From Albidovulum sp. (GTDB lineage Bacteria; Pseudomonadota; Alphaproteobacteria; Rhodobacterales; Rhodobacteraceae): a stretch of 64,000 bases of DNA. The position numbers and the translations under genes were made by a program. This document shows positions 8,267-17,372 of the stretch, piece after piece. Location: the NCBI GenBank assembly GCA_028823855.1, contig JAPPFL010000048.1:98922-162921 (forward strand), written 5' to 3'. Numbering within the stretch: position 1 is the first letter of the stretch; each line of letters opens with the position of its first letter. The notes under the pieces are model-generated. The model made no database searches and had not been told where the DNA came from. It was given only the letters and a program-made list of their open reading frames with translations.

Positions 8267-9409
8267 ATGGGCCTGTGGCTGAAAAACGTCAGACCCGTTT
8301 GTTTCCACGAATCGGGCAACCGGTCCGGCGTGGCGATTTCCGACGGGGGAACAATTAGAGAATCTCCGTTACCCGACGACGAGGTCCTGGACGCGGACGG
8401 GTTGTTTTTGTCGCCCGGTTGGACGGACCTGCACGTCCATATCTGGCATGGCGGAACGGACTTTTCAGTTCCGCCCGATCGTGCCGGTTTAAAATCCGGC
8501 GTGACCGCGCTGGCCGACGCGGGCTCGGCTGGCGAAGCCACGCTTCACGGATTGCGGAAATATATCATTGAACGCCGGCCGGAAACGATTCGCGCGTTCA
8601 TCAATATTGGTTCGATCGGCCTTGTAGCATGCAACCGTGTCCCGGAGCTGTTCGACTCGCGGTTTATCGATGTCGAAAGAACGCTTGCCGCAATCGACGC
8701 AAACAGAGACATTTTGTGCGGTGTAAAGGTGCGAGCGAGCGGCGAGGTCGTAGGAGATTGGGGAATCTCGCCGGTCCGTATAGCCAAACGAGTTGCAGAG
8801 AGTGCCGGCCTGCCGCTGATGGTACACATCGGGAATCGGCCGCCGGATCTTGAGGAGATTTTCGCGTTGCTTTCGCCCGGCGACATTGTCACCCATTGTT
8901 ACAACGGAACGGCAGGGGGTGCCGTCACCAGAAGCAGCGCTGTTTTCGAACACGCTTGCCGGCTAGCCGGGACCGGCGTTCTAATGGATGTCGGACACGG
9001 ATCAGCTTCATTCGATTTCGGCGTAGCTGCCAAGTCTATCGCCGGCGGACTCGTTCCTTTCTCGATCTCTACAGATCTGCACGTCCGCAATGTAGACGGC
9101 CCAGTTCACGACTTAGCGACAACGGTTTCAAAGCTCCATGCGGCCGGCCTCGGATTCAGCGACTGCGTGAACGCAATCTCGACCAACCCGAGGCGATTTC
9201 TCGGTCTCTCGGGAGCCAACGGCCTGACACCAGGCATGCGAGCGGATTTCACGCTATTTGCTCTCGTGGCGCGCCAGAAACAAGTAGCGGATAGCGGCGG
9301 CAACAGCCTTGTGCTGCGCAAGTTCTTTGAGCCAAGGTTCGCGATCATCGGAAACCGCTGCGTTCGTGTCGAACCGAGCCGTTCCGGCCGCGCGGGTTCG
9401 CAGCGATAG
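8267..9409 (+). CDS. Amidohydrolase/deacetylase metallohydrolase (dihydroorotase-like)
   Basis: A 380-residue cytoplasmic metal-dependent hydrolase of the amidohydrolase superfamily, closest in style to the EF_0837/AHA_3915 deacetylase-like group. Metal ligands are visible in order: HxH in SPGWTDLHVHIWHGG, a candidate carbamylated lysine in CGVKVRASG, His in PLMVHIGN, His in DIVTHCYNG, and Asp in SISTDLHVRNVDGP. The C-terminal GLTPGMRADFTLF is the usual return to the beta-sandwich. It is convergent with the ABC operon to its right, 40 bases from that operon's last gene, so it is transcribed separately. The substrate is unknown; an N-acyl amino acid or amino sugar would fit the family. Confidence 0.88.
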   Translation: MGLWLKNVRPVCFHESGNRSGVAISDGGTIRESPLPDDEVLDADGLFLSPGWTDLHVHIWHGGTDFSVPPDRAGLKSGVTALADAGSAGEATLHGLRKYIIERRPETIRAFINIGSIGLVACNRVPELFDSRFIDVERTLAAIDANRDILCGVKVRASGEVVGDWGISPVRIAKRVAESAGLPLMVHIGNRPPDLEEIFALLSPGDIVTHCYNGTAGGAVTRSSAVFEHACRLAGTGVLMDVGHGSASFDFGVAAKSIAGGLVPFSISTDLHVRNVDGPVHDLATTVSKLHAAGLGFSDCVNAISTNPRRFLGLSGANGLTPGMRADFTLFALVARQKQVADSGGNSLVLRKFFEPRFAIIGNRCVRVEPSRSGRAGSQR

Positions 9410-9449
9410 GTTGCCGAACTTTTGAATGAGCCTGATTGCCGACCGCAAT

Positions 9450-10529
9450 TCACACGTGGATAGCGGTGCCGTCCTGCGCAAAATAATGCAGCATCCCGGG
9501 TAGAGGTTTAAGAAGAATTGAGTCGCCGGGGTCGAATGCGTGACGCCCCTTGATCAAGGCCGACAGTTCGTCAGTTCCGCTGCGCGCAATGATCATCGTA
9601 TCCGCGCCCGTAGGTTCCACGACAGATATGCGCAAGTTGAACGCATTGGCCACATCCTCGTCGGCCAGGTCAATGTGTTCGGGTCGGATTCCGATCGATG
9701 CGCATTGGCTGAGGTCGCGAACGCAGCCTTCCGGCAACCGGCAAGTCAAGCCACTCTCAGTGACGAACTCCGGACCGGTTCCGGACGATATGATCTTTCC
9801 GTCCAAAAAGTTCATCGCCGGCGATCCTATGAATCCTGCGACGAACCTGTTTGCAGGGCGGTCGAATACGTCGAGAGGGCCGCCAACCTGCTCGACCCTG
9901 CCGCTACGCATGACGACGATCTTGTCCGACATTGTAATCGCCTCTACCTGGTCATGCGTTACGTAGACAGTTGTCGTCTTTAACCGCTGCTGGATTTCCT
10001 TGATTTCGGCACGCATCCTAACCCGGAGTTTTGCATCCAGGTTCGAGAGCGGTTCATCAAACAGGAACACGCTTGGATTGCGGATGATCGCCCGGCCCAT
10101 AGCCACGCGTTGCCGCTGTCCTCCGGAGAGTTGCTTCGGGTACCGTTTCAGAAGGTCTTCCAAACCCAGTATCTTTGCGGTCTCCTGCACTCTCCGTTCG
10201 ATTTCCTTCCGGTCCGTCCCACGCATTTTCAACGGGAACCCCATATTCGCGGCTACGGTCTTCTGGGGATAGAGCGCATAGTTCTGAAAGACCATGGCAA
10301 CGTCTCGATCCTTTGGAGGCAGATCGTCGACAACCTTGCCGCCAACCATGATGGAACCCCTTGTCGCCCTCTCAAGGCCTGCGAGTATCCGGAGCAGAGT
10401 GGATTTTCCGCATCCCGACGGGCCGACAAGAACCGCGAATTCTCCGTCGTCAATTGCAATATTGATGTCGGTGACGGCTTCGACATTTCCGAACGACTTG
10501 GCAACTTCCATGAATTCGACGCTCGCCAT
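9450..10529 (-). CDS. Sugar ABC transporter ATPase (MsmX/UgpC-like)
   Basis: A 359-residue cytoplasmic ATPase that powers the importer encoded upstream in the same operon. Walker A is GPSGCGKST, the Q-loop is VFQNYALYPQ, the signature is LSGGQRQRVAMGRA, Walker B is VFLFDEPLSNLDA, and the switch histidine is in VYVTHDQ. The C-terminal third is the OB-fold regulatory domain (SIGIRPEHIDL). It is the last gene of the operon running from 16138; its start is 3 bases after the stop of the threonine-synthase-like gene, and its Shine-Dalgarno GGAGG lies inside the end of that gene. Confidence 0.95.
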   Translation of the reverse strand: MASVEFMEVAKSFGNVEAVTDINIAIDDGEFAVLVGPSGCGKSTLLRILAGLERATRGSIMVGGKVVDDLPPKDRDVAMVFQNYALYPQKTVAANMGFPLKMRGTDRKEIERRVQETAKILGLEDLLKRYPKQLSGGQRQRVAMGRAIIRNPSVFLFDEPLSNLDAKLRVRMRAEIKEIQQRLKTTTVYVTHDQVEAITMSDKIVVMRSGRVEQVGGPLDVFDRPANRFVAGFIGSPAMNFLDGKIISSGTGPEFVTESGLTCRLPEGCVRDLSQCASIGIRPEHIDLADEDVANAFNLRISVVEPTGADTMIIARSGTDELSALIKGRHAFDPGDSILLKPLPGMLHYFAQDGTAIHV

Positions 10530-10532
10530 CCG

Positions 10533-11795
10533 TCATCCTCCTTCAGAGCGATGCGATTTTCGAGTTTCAAGTTCCGGGTCCAGTTTCGATTCCCAGATCG
10601 AATTGACCTTCGACGATGAAACAAGGTTGTGCCGGGTCGCAAATTCGGCCGCGGCCGCCATGTCCTTGAGGCCTGTTCCGGACACGATAACGACCGCAAC
10701 CGTGCCATTGCCGATTCGACCGGTTCCGGCTTCGGCAGCAAGAGCAGCCAGCGCATAGGCTCCCCGCGGTTCTGCAAATATTCCTTCCGTTGCGGCAAGC
10801 TCGGCCTGTGCCGCAAGGATCTCGCTCCTGGCCAGGCGGTGAAGATTCCCGCCCGAATTCCTTATCGATTCAACGGCCCAGTTTGCGTCCAGGGGACGGG
10901 CGCCCTTGCAATCGGGATCGTCGACCTTATCGATTCCAGCAAAGTAGTCCAGCGGCTGTCCCGCCACGATCCTTGGCACCCGGTCAGTTAAGCCGATTTC
11001 CCGAAGATCGCGGAAGCCTTCGCTAAGACCTCCCACCAGGCCGCCGCCTCCAACCGGCGCGGCAACAACATCGGGACAGCATCCCAGATCTGCGCAGATC
11101 TCGTAGGCAATCGTTTTAGCGCCTTCGACCATGAAAGGATTGACGGGCCGCGCAGACGTCATGGGCACCAGCCTATTCCGCCTGCAAAACGACGGAAGTG
11201 CGCGAACTGCAATCTCATACGAATTATCGAACGCATCCTCGTCATCGCGCCTGTGCCCGGATTCAATTTCGAAGACCCGGGATCCATATACGTCGATCTG
11301 CCGCCGCTTCGCCGCCGGGGTATTCTGCGAGACCCAAACATACGCGCTTGTTCCCGATCGCGCCGCATACGCCGCCAGGGAATTCCCGACATTGCCCGAC
11401 GAAGTTACGGCGAATCTCCTGCGGCCGAAACTCCTGGCTACGGTGATGCCGACACTCACTTGCCTGTCCTTGAAAGAGCCCGTAGGATTGCAACATTCCA
11501 GCTTGAGGTAGAGTTCGCGGGGGCTCAGCCGGTTCTCCAGGTTCCCGGCCCGTATCAGGGGAGTGTTCCCCTCTCCCAGGGTGATTGCCGATGATGCGGA
11601 CGCATGCGGCAAAAGTTCGCCGAATCGAGAAAATATGCTTTCCGATGACCGCCAATTTCGCGCGAATTCACCTCGGCGACGAATGGCTGCGTATTCATAG
11701 CTCAGCTTAAGTTCCCCGGCGCACTCCGGACAGTTGTAGTGTTCCGCCAGTGGCATGACTTGTCGGCAATCCAGGCATTCGAGGCTGCGCAGCAA
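10533..11795 (-). CDS. Threonine-synthase-like PLP-dependent lyase
   Basis: A 420-residue fold-type II PLP enzyme. A small N-terminal zinc-finger-like motif (CLDC at residue 8, CPEC near 24) is typical of short threonine synthases and their relatives. LKLECCNPTGSFKDRQ holds the PLP lysine, TSSGNVGNSLAAYAARSG binds the phosphate, and PVGGGGLVGGLSEGF is the glycine loop. Its place between an amidohydrolase and the ATPase of a sugar-type importer is unusual for housekeeping threonine synthase and suggests a catabolic beta- or gamma-elimination of an imported amino-acid derivative (inference). The TTG start at 11795 lies 3 bases past the upstream stop. True threonine synthase cannot be excluded. 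Confidence 0.85.
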   Translation of the reverse strand: MLRSLECLDCRQVMPLAEHYNCPECAGELKLSYEYAAIRRRGEFARNWRSSESIFSRFGELLPHASASSAITLGEGNTPLIRAGNLENRLSPRELYLKLECCNPTGSFKDRQVSVGITVARSFGRRRFAVTSSGNVGNSLAAYAARSGTSAYVWVSQNTPAAKRRQIDVYGSRVFEIESGHRRDDEDAFDNSYEIAVRALPSFCRRNRLVPMTSARPVNPFMVEGAKTIAYEICADLGCCPDVVAAPVGGGGLVGGLSEGFRDLREIGLTDRVPRIVAGQPLDYFAGIDKVDDPDCKGARPLDANWAVESIRNSGGNLHRLARSEILAAQAELAATEGIFAEPRGAYALAALAAEAGTGRIGNGTVAVVIVSGTGLKDMAAAAEFATRHNLVSSSKVNSIWESKLDPELETRKSHRSEGG

Positions 11796-11798
11796 TTC

Positions 11799-13061
11799 TC
11801 ATTCCTTTCCATTGGAAGACGAGAAGGTGATACGATGCCCTTGGCTGTAGACGTACAGCGGATCACGGTAGGACGAGATGTCCGCAAGGGGTGAATTTTT
11901 AAGCACCACGAAGTCGGCCGAATGCCCTTCTGCAATTCTTCCGACCCTGCCCTGCAGTTTCAGGACCCGAGCCGCGTTCAGGGAAGCGGAGCGGATGACC
12001 GCGATGTTCGACATTCCGGACCGGGCCATCAGTTCAAGCTCGACCCCGGTGTCCTCGAACGGCGTGTCCCTTACGCCGGCATCCGTCCCGCATACGATCG
12101 GAATGCCTAAATCGACTAGTTTACCGAAATTCTCAAGCATGACCTCGTGCTGATGCAGCGCGTGCCGGGATTCCAGATTTCCCTCGATTCCTTCCTGAAC
12201 CAGGGTTTCATGCGAGCGAGTGGCAGTCGAGAGGTTTGCCATGATCGATACTCCGCTCTCGGCTACGATGCATGCGATTTCCGGGTCATACCTTCGTTCG
12301 AGACGACCGCTGCTGACGCGGCGGAAGAAAGCACAGTGTTCGAGACTGTCGAACCTGGCCACGGCGGCGCGCCGGACGCTTTCCGCGGCGAGCACGTGCG
12401 CGGCGCTCGCGACATCATTTGCGCGCGCCGCATCGGCGACTCGGCAAAAAACATCCTGCGAAAAGGCGACTTTTTCGGGAAAGGATTCCGGAGTCATGCC
12501 GCCTCCGCTCCCGATAAGCTTGAGTGATCTGGCTCCAGCGGCGATGGACCGCGAAACGACTTCCGAGATATCCTCCGGATTTGATACCGTTCCTCCGAAT
12601 ATGCTCAGATGACCTCCCGGAACCGTGATCGGGGGACCGGAAAACAGGAGCCTTGGAAGATTCGGCGGATTGCGGCAGCGACGTATGTGGGCCAGAAGAT
12701 CCAGGCTGGAACCGCAATCCCGAGCCGTGGTCACTCCGCTCAGGAGCATCGACCGGGCGTTCCGGACGGCGCGCAACAACCGTTCCGAAACAGATTCGCT
12801 CTTGAATTCCCGAAGCGGATCCGGGCTTGCCGAGAATTCCAGATGGACATGCGTGTTTATCAGCCCCGGCATCAGATAGGCACCGCCAAGGTCGATTTCC
12901 GGCCGCTGGGTTTCTGCGATTGAAGCTGATATCCGGTCGCGGACAGTGCCAATGGTGCTTCCGGCGAGTTCAACGGACTTTGGTTTGAATTGTCCCGGCG
13001 GGTCGATCCACACGTTGTCGCAATGCAGAACAAGAGGCTCGCGGTTGTCGGAAATGGCCAT
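11799..13061 (-). CDS. Amidohydrolase (imidazolonepropionase/prolidase-like)
   Basis: A 420-residue member of the amidohydrolase superfamily of the type that includes imidazolonepropionase and the Sgx9260 prolidases. Ligands: HxH in MPGLINTHVHLEFSAS, a lysine in ARSLKLIGSGGG, His in ASAAHVLA, His in FDSLEHCAFF, and Asp in IVCGTDAGVRDTPFED. The C-terminus GRIAEGHSADFVVLKNSPL is typical. It sits 3 bases from each neighbour in the operon, so it almost surely acts on the imported compound or its breakdown product, hydrolysing a C-N bond. Confidence 0.9.
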   Translation of the reverse strand: MAISDNREPLVLHCDNVWIDPPGQFKPKSVELAGSTIGTVRDRISASIAETQRPEIDLGGAYLMPGLINTHVHLEFSASPDPLREFKSESVSERLLRAVRNARSMLLSGVTTARDCGSSLDLLAHIRRCRNPPNLPRLLFSGPPITVPGGHLSIFGGTVSNPEDISEVVSRSIAAGARSLKLIGSGGGMTPESFPEKVAFSQDVFCRVADAARANDVASAAHVLAAESVRRAAVARFDSLEHCAFFRRVSSGRLERRYDPEIACIVAESGVSIMANLSTATRSHETLVQEGIEGNLESRHALHQHEVMLENFGKLVDLGIPIVCGTDAGVRDTPFEDTGVELELMARSGMSNIAVIRSASLNAARVLKLQGRVGRIAEGHSADFVVLKNSPLADISSYRDPLYVYSQGHRITFSSSNGKE

Positions 13062-13064
13062 CGA

Positions 13065-13901
13065 TCAGCCTTTAACCGCTCCGCTCGTCAGTCCGGATAC
13101 GAGGTATCGCTGCACGAAGAGAAAGAAGAAGACCGCAGGCAAGGCGAACACTACCGCCGCAGCCATCATCTCATCCCAAGCGATGGCATATTGCGTCTCG
13201 AACGACGTGAGTCCTACGGAAAAGACCCAGTTGCTTTGCGACGAGATCAATGTCCTCGCGAGGAAAAACTCATCCCAACCCGTGATGAAGCTCATGGCAA
13301 CGACAACCACGAGGCCAGGCAAGGCCAAGGGAAGCACGATCCGGTAAAATGCGCCCACGCGCGTGCAACCGTCGACCATCGCCTGCTCCTCGACTTCTAC
13401 CGGAATGCGGTCAAAAAAACCCTTCATGAGCCAGGTCGCCAGAGGTAACACGAACGCCGCGTCGGCAATGGCCAGGCCGATCAGAGAATTGTAGAGACCT
13501 GTCTGTCGAAAGATCACGTATAGCGGAACGACGATCAGCGTTGCCGGAAGGAGTTGGGAAAACAATATGAAGATCGAAAACGCGGTCGTGCCGCCCGTCC
13601 TGAATCTGGACAGCGCGTATCCACCGTTGATGGCTACAAGCGTGCAGAATATCGAGGTCGCGCTTGCAACGAAGGCGGTATTCTTGAACCAGGTGAATAC
13701 GTCCCGTTCAGTGAAAATCTTGACATAGGCGTCCATCGTAACGTTTGACGGAACCAGACGCGGCGGCCATTCGAACAGGCTCGCGGCTTCGAGCGAAGAC
13801 ACGATCATCCAGTAGTATGGGAAGAACACAATTCCCGCACAGCCCAATGTGAGCGCGAACAGTGCTGCACTGATCAGAATTGTGCCAGTACGGGGACTCA
13901 A
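13065..13901 (-). CDS. Sugar ABC transporter permease (MalG-type)
   Basis: A 278-residue inner-membrane protein with six predicted helices. The coupling (EAA) loop reads EEQAMVDGCTRVGAFYRIVL, the MalG-type consensus. FPYYWMIVSSLE near the N-terminus is also typical. Its TTG start overlaps the TGA of the preceding permease, so the two are translationally coupled and form the heterodimeric channel. Confidence 0.94.
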   Translation of the reverse strand: MSPRTGTILISAALFALTLGCAGIVFFPYYWMIVSSLEAASLFEWPPRLVPSNVTMDAYVKIFTERDVFTWFKNTAFVASATSIFCTLVAINGGYALSRFRTGGTTAFSIFILFSQLLPATLIVVPLYVIFRQTGLYNSLIGLAIADAAFVLPLATWLMKGFFDRIPVEVEEQAMVDGCTRVGAFYRIVLPLALPGLVVVVAMSFITGWDEFFLARTLISSQSNWVFSVGLTSFETQYAIAWDEMMAAAVVFALPAVFFFLFVQRYLVSGLTSGAVKG

Positions 13902-14800
13902 GCGTCCCTCTTCACATGAATTATCGTGAAGAAATACACGAGGCTGAATACCAGCAGGATCAACAGAAGAACCGTGCCGATCGCGGCAGCGTATCCGATC
14001 TTCTGGTAGGTAAACGCCGTATTGTAAGTCAGGATCGACAGCGTTTCAGTCGCCCGGGCGGGACCGCCGCCCGTCATCGCATATATCATGGTCACCCGGC
14101 GGAACGAATTCAGAATCAGGATGAGGATCAGGATGACATTCACAGAACGAAGGCCCGGCAACGTTACATGGATGAACCTGGAAAACGCCCCGGCGCCGTC
14201 GACCATCGCGGCTTCGTATTCTTCCCGCGGTATGGTCTGAAGGCCGGCCAAGAGTATCAGAAGTGCAAGCGGAAACTGATGCCAACTGGTAATCAAGACG
14301 AGCGCCGGCATGGCAAGATCCGCCTGGGCTAGCCAGGCCGCAGGCGCGTCGAGGAATCCCGCTTCGACAAAGAAATAGTTGATGACCCCGTACTGGGCGT
14401 CGAGCATCCATATGAAAATGAGCACTGCCACGACTTCCGGGACAGCCCACGGGAGGATGAATATCGTTCGAATAATGCCGCGAAGCGGCAATGACCGGTT
14501 CAACAACAGGGCGAAAGAAAGGCCCAGCGCATACGTGCAGCTCATTGAGGCGATACCGTAGTAAACGGTCACCTTCAGGGAGTTCCAGAAAAAGGGATCG
14601 GCAAGCAGGACTTCGTAGTTCGCAAGCCCTATGTAGCGTCCGGCATTGTAATTAAGGATGCGCGTGTTGAAGAATCCGAGCAGAATTCCCTGTGCGATCG
14701 GCCAAATGAGAATCACCGACATTACAATTGCCGCCGGAGTCAGCAGCCAGAGAGGCAACAGTTCCGGATGATCGAACCTGCGGGCGAAAACGCGCTTCAC
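13898..14800 (-). CDS. Sugar ABC transporter permease (MalF-type)
   Basis: A 300-residue inner-membrane permease with six helices. The EAA loop is EEYEAAMVDGAGAFSRFIHV. It is the first channel gene after the binding protein, separated from it by a 12-bp stem hairpin that probably lets the binding-protein message outlive the rest. The start is GTG at 14800. Confidence 0.94.
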   Translation of the reverse strand: MKRVFARRFDHPELLPLWLLTPAAIVMSVILIWPIAQGILLGFFNTRILNYNAGRYIGLANYEVLLADPFFWNSLKVTVYYGIASMSCTYALGLSFALLLNRSLPLRGIIRTIFILPWAVPEVVAVLIFIWMLDAQYGVINYFFVEAGFLDAPAAWLAQADLAMPALVLITSWHQFPLALLILLAGLQTIPREEYEAAMVDGAGAFSRFIHVTLPGLRSVNVILILILILNSFRRVTMIYAMTGGGPARATETLSILTYNTAFTYQKIGYAAAIGTVLLLILLVFSLVYFFTIIHVKRDA

Positions 14801-14841
14801 GCGAGCTTCCTCTGGATATTCGGTACGTCTAGGTCCAACAA

Positions 14842-14873
14842 GCCCTGGCCGGTTTCAATGTACCGGCCAGGGC
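14842..14873 (-). promoter_or_regulatory. Intercistronic hairpin after the binding-protein gene
   Basis: Perfect 12-bp inverted repeat, arms GCCCTGGCCGGT and ACCGGCCAGGGC, with an 8-base loop. It lies between the binding-protein stop and the first permease, with no T-run, so it is more likely an mRNA-stabilising or partial-attenuation element than a full terminator. Confidence 0.75.
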
Positions 14874-14896
14874 GCCGCCCGCGACATCGGGAGAGC

Positions 14897-16138
14897 TCAG
14901 AGGGTCTTCGTCCAATTCTCCAGCTGGCTCTGGAGGGCGTCAAGACCCTCCTCAACTGACATGGCTCCCGAATAGATCCTGGACAATCCGTCGACCACGA
15001 TCTGCCTGAACTCGGCCGCCTGGACTTCGTAACCGGGTGGTGCATAGCCAATTCCGCCGGGATACTTTGCCGCAATTTCCGCCATGGTGCCAGCCCAAGG
15101 GATCTCCTCCAGAAACGCTTCGCTTGGCTCAACGATAGTGCCCGGAATCTGTACAAGATCCTCGAGGTATCTCTGCTGCGCGGCCGGGTCGTAAAAAACG
15201 TTAAGCATCTTGCAGGCATCGTCCGGATGCGGCGAGTCTTTCGGAATGACGTAGAACGCGCCGCCGGTTATTGCCGCATGGGTCGGAGTCGGCATGACTT
15301 CGAAAGTGACGTGTTCAACAAGGTCCGGATTGATCGTCTTGACCATGCTGACAACCCATGGGCCGTCGAAGAGCATCGCAACCTTGCCGTCGGCGAACAT
15401 CTGGCGGACGGTGTTGGAGCCAAGGCCTTTCGGACTGAGTCCTTCATCCAGAAAACGCTTGATCCAGCTGACAGCTGCCACCGCAGCTTCGTCGTTTGCC
15501 GTGATCGTCCCGTCGGGTTGCGACCAGTCCGACCCCATTCCAATCAGCCAATGCATGCTGTTGATGTAGACGTGAATTGCGCTCGCCGTGTCGTTGGGAA
15601 AACCGTATCCGAATTCGCCCGTATTTTCCTTCACGGTCCTCGCCGCGGCATAGAATTCGTCAAGGTTCGTCGGGATCTCGACGCCCGCTGCCGCCAAGAG
15701 TTGCTTGTTGACGAGCAGGGATTGGGGACTCATCGTTAGCGGAACGCCGTAAGTCTTTCCATCAACTTGCGCAAAACTGACGGAAGGAAGAATGCGATCC
15801 GCAAATCCGGACGACTCAATGCACTCATCCATCGGCGCGAGAATGCCCGCGTCGATCATAGGCGCCAGCATGTTTGTAAACACCGGCATAAAGTCGGGTA
15901 CATCTCCGGCCGCAATTTGCGTGACCAACGTCTGCTCATAGTGAGTGTTCGGAATGAGCGTCTTGTCAACCGAAATACCTGGATTGGCGGCTTCAAATGC
16001 CGCGACGCGACCCTTGTTCCATTCTCCGACTATTCCCTCTTCCCACATCCAGCTTGGCATCCTGAATGTGTAGGAGTCCTGTGCACCTGCGGCGCCTGCA
16101 AGCAGTGCCAACGCTGCCGCAGTCATCAATGCTTTCAT
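14897..16138 (-). CDS. Sugar ABC transporter substrate-binding protein (family 1)
   Basis: A periplasmic solute-binding protein of about 413 residues that captures the substrate for the two permeases and ATPase. The chosen ATG at 16138 gives MKALMTAAALALLAGAAGAQ, a clean signal peptide ending at AGA-Q, and has GGAGG seven bases upstream; a start five codons earlier would hide this. The mature part has the family-1 pattern VAAFEAANPGISVDKTLIPN, and NGRV-type segments before VPLTMSPQSLLVNKQLL. It is first in the six-gene operon and divergent from a GntR/LacI regulator 67 bases away. Confidence 0.94.
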   Translation of the reverse strand: MKALMTAAALALLAGAAGAQDSYTFRMPSWMWEEGIVGEWNKGRVAAFEAANPGISVDKTLIPNTHYEQTLVTQIAAGDVPDFMPVFTNMLAPMIDAGILAPMDECIESSGFADRILPSVSFAQVDGKTYGVPLTMSPQSLLVNKQLLAAAGVEIPTNLDEFYAAARTVKENTGEFGYGFPNDTASAIHVYINSMHWLIGMGSDWSQPDGTITANDEAAVAAVSWIKRFLDEGLSPKGLGSNTVRQMFADGKVAMLFDGPWVVSMVKTINPDLVEHVTFEVMPTPTHAAITGGAFYVIPKDSPHPDDACKMLNVFYDPAAQQRYLEDLVQIPGTIVEPSEAFLEEIPWAGTMAEIAAKYPGGIGYAPPGYEVQAAEFRQIVVDGLSRIYSGAMSVEEGLDALQSQLENWTKTL

Positions 16139-16205
16139 CTGAAGTTCCTCCATGTTAGAATCTGATCTAGTAATACCGCATATTTATATAACCGGTTTGA
16201 TACCT

Positions 16206-17345
16206 ATGTCAATTCTCACTAATGAACAGACCACTATGGTACCACGTAGAGCGCGTGATAAGACCAGATGTTTGGCCAAGGCCATTCGCGACGACATAGT
16301 CAGCAAGGTCTACGGACCCGAGACGGCGATTCCGTCTGAACGCGAACTTATGCTGAAGCACGAGGTTTCGCGAACCACGGTAAGGCGGGCAATCCAGTTG
16401 CTCGTAAATGAGGGGGTTGTCGTCAGGCGGGCCGGAAGCGGCACCTACGTGCGCAAGGCGGAAAGCGGTCCGCCGATTGCCAGTTCATCGTCCGGAAAAA
16501 TCCTGTGCCTTATAGTTCCAACGTTCGCCAATCCCCTATATGCCGAGGTAATCGACGGGATCGAACGTGCCGCCCGGGGCAGCGGCTACGACCTGATCAC
16601 TAGCCAATCCGACTACCAGGTGGCGAGCGAGAATATGCGTCTATCCGCCATGGCGGGTGATTTTTTGATTCAAGGCGCCATAGTGGTTCCGAGCATGGTC
16701 GAACGGCCCGCAACGGGGGCCCTCGAATTCATCAATTCGAGCAAACCGCTAGTGTATCTCGGCCGATGGCCCAATGACATTGAAGCCGACGGAGTCAGGA
16801 TAGATTACGATGAAGCGGCGCGAATAGCCGTTCGCCATCTCGTCGAACTGGGGCACCGCAGGATCGCCTATGTAGAAGGGGCTCCGAGGCTAGAAGGCTT
16901 TTCCATGCTTCCCGCCTATCGCGACGCCCTTGCGTCGGCCGGCATCGCGCGCGATCGCTCGCTGGCTCGCATTCAGGATGAACCGTCCGAACTGGCCGGG
17001 CAAAACGCGATCGAAGCCCTCGTGGCGGGAAAGACCGCGTTTACCTCGGTATTTGTACGAAACGACGTAACGGCCATCGGTATCATGCGGGGCCTGCGAA
17101 ACGCCGGGCTGAATGTTCCGGGGGACGTGTCGGTGGTCAGCGTGAACGACAGCGTTATCGCGCGGTCGATGGACCCTCCCCTCACCAGCGTCAACGTCCA
17201 GCCGCGAACGCTCGGCAGCCTGACTTTCCGAGTGCTCAGCGACAGGATTTCCGGCGTCTACAGCGGACCTCCTATCTACCTGACGCTGAGGCCGAGCCTG
17301 AGCGTCTACGGATCGACCGGCGCCCCATCGATACCGGGAAGCTGA
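16206..17345 (+). CDS. GntR/LacI hybrid transcriptional regulator
   Basis: About 380 residues. Residues 20-80 form a GntR-type winged helix (IPSERELMLKHEVSRTTVRR then LVNEGVVVRRAGSGTYV), and the rest is a LacI/periplasmic-binding sugar-sensing domain (LIVPTFANPLYAEVIDGIE, HLVELGHRRIAYVEG, VSVVSVNDSVIARSMDPPLT). This is the architecture of AraR-like repressors. I use the ATG at 16206; a start at 16236 is possible. The gene is divergent from the sugar operon and probably represses it until the sugar binds. A perfect TGGTACCA palindrome at 16235-16242, close to the GntR consensus GT..AC, overlaps the alternative start and may be an autoregulatory operator. Confidence 0.9.
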   Translation: MSILTNEQTTMVPRRARDKTRCLAKAIRDDIVSKVYGPETAIPSERELMLKHEVSRTTVRRAIQLLVNEGVVVRRAGSGTYVRKAESGPPIASSSSGKILCLIVPTFANPLYAEVIDGIERAARGSGYDLITSQSDYQVASENMRLSAMAGDFLIQGAIVVPSMVERPATGALEFINSSKPLVYLGRWPNDIEADGVRIDYDEAARIAVRHLVELGHRRIAYVEGAPRLEGFSMLPAYRDALASAGIARDRSLARIQDEPSELAGQNAIEALVAGKTAFTSVFVRNDVTAIGIMRGLRNAGLNVPGDVSVVSVNDSVIARSMDPPLTSVNVQPRTLGSLTFRVLSDRISGVYSGPPIYLTLRPSLSVYGSTGAPSIPGS

Positions 17346-17372
17346 CGCTAGCGGCAAGCGGGCCGACACGGA

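Noticed and set aside
10533..11795. Calling this gene housekeeping threonine synthase (thrC)
   Set aside because: Family features fit, but the operon context is catabolic, and several related PLP lyases share the same motifs.
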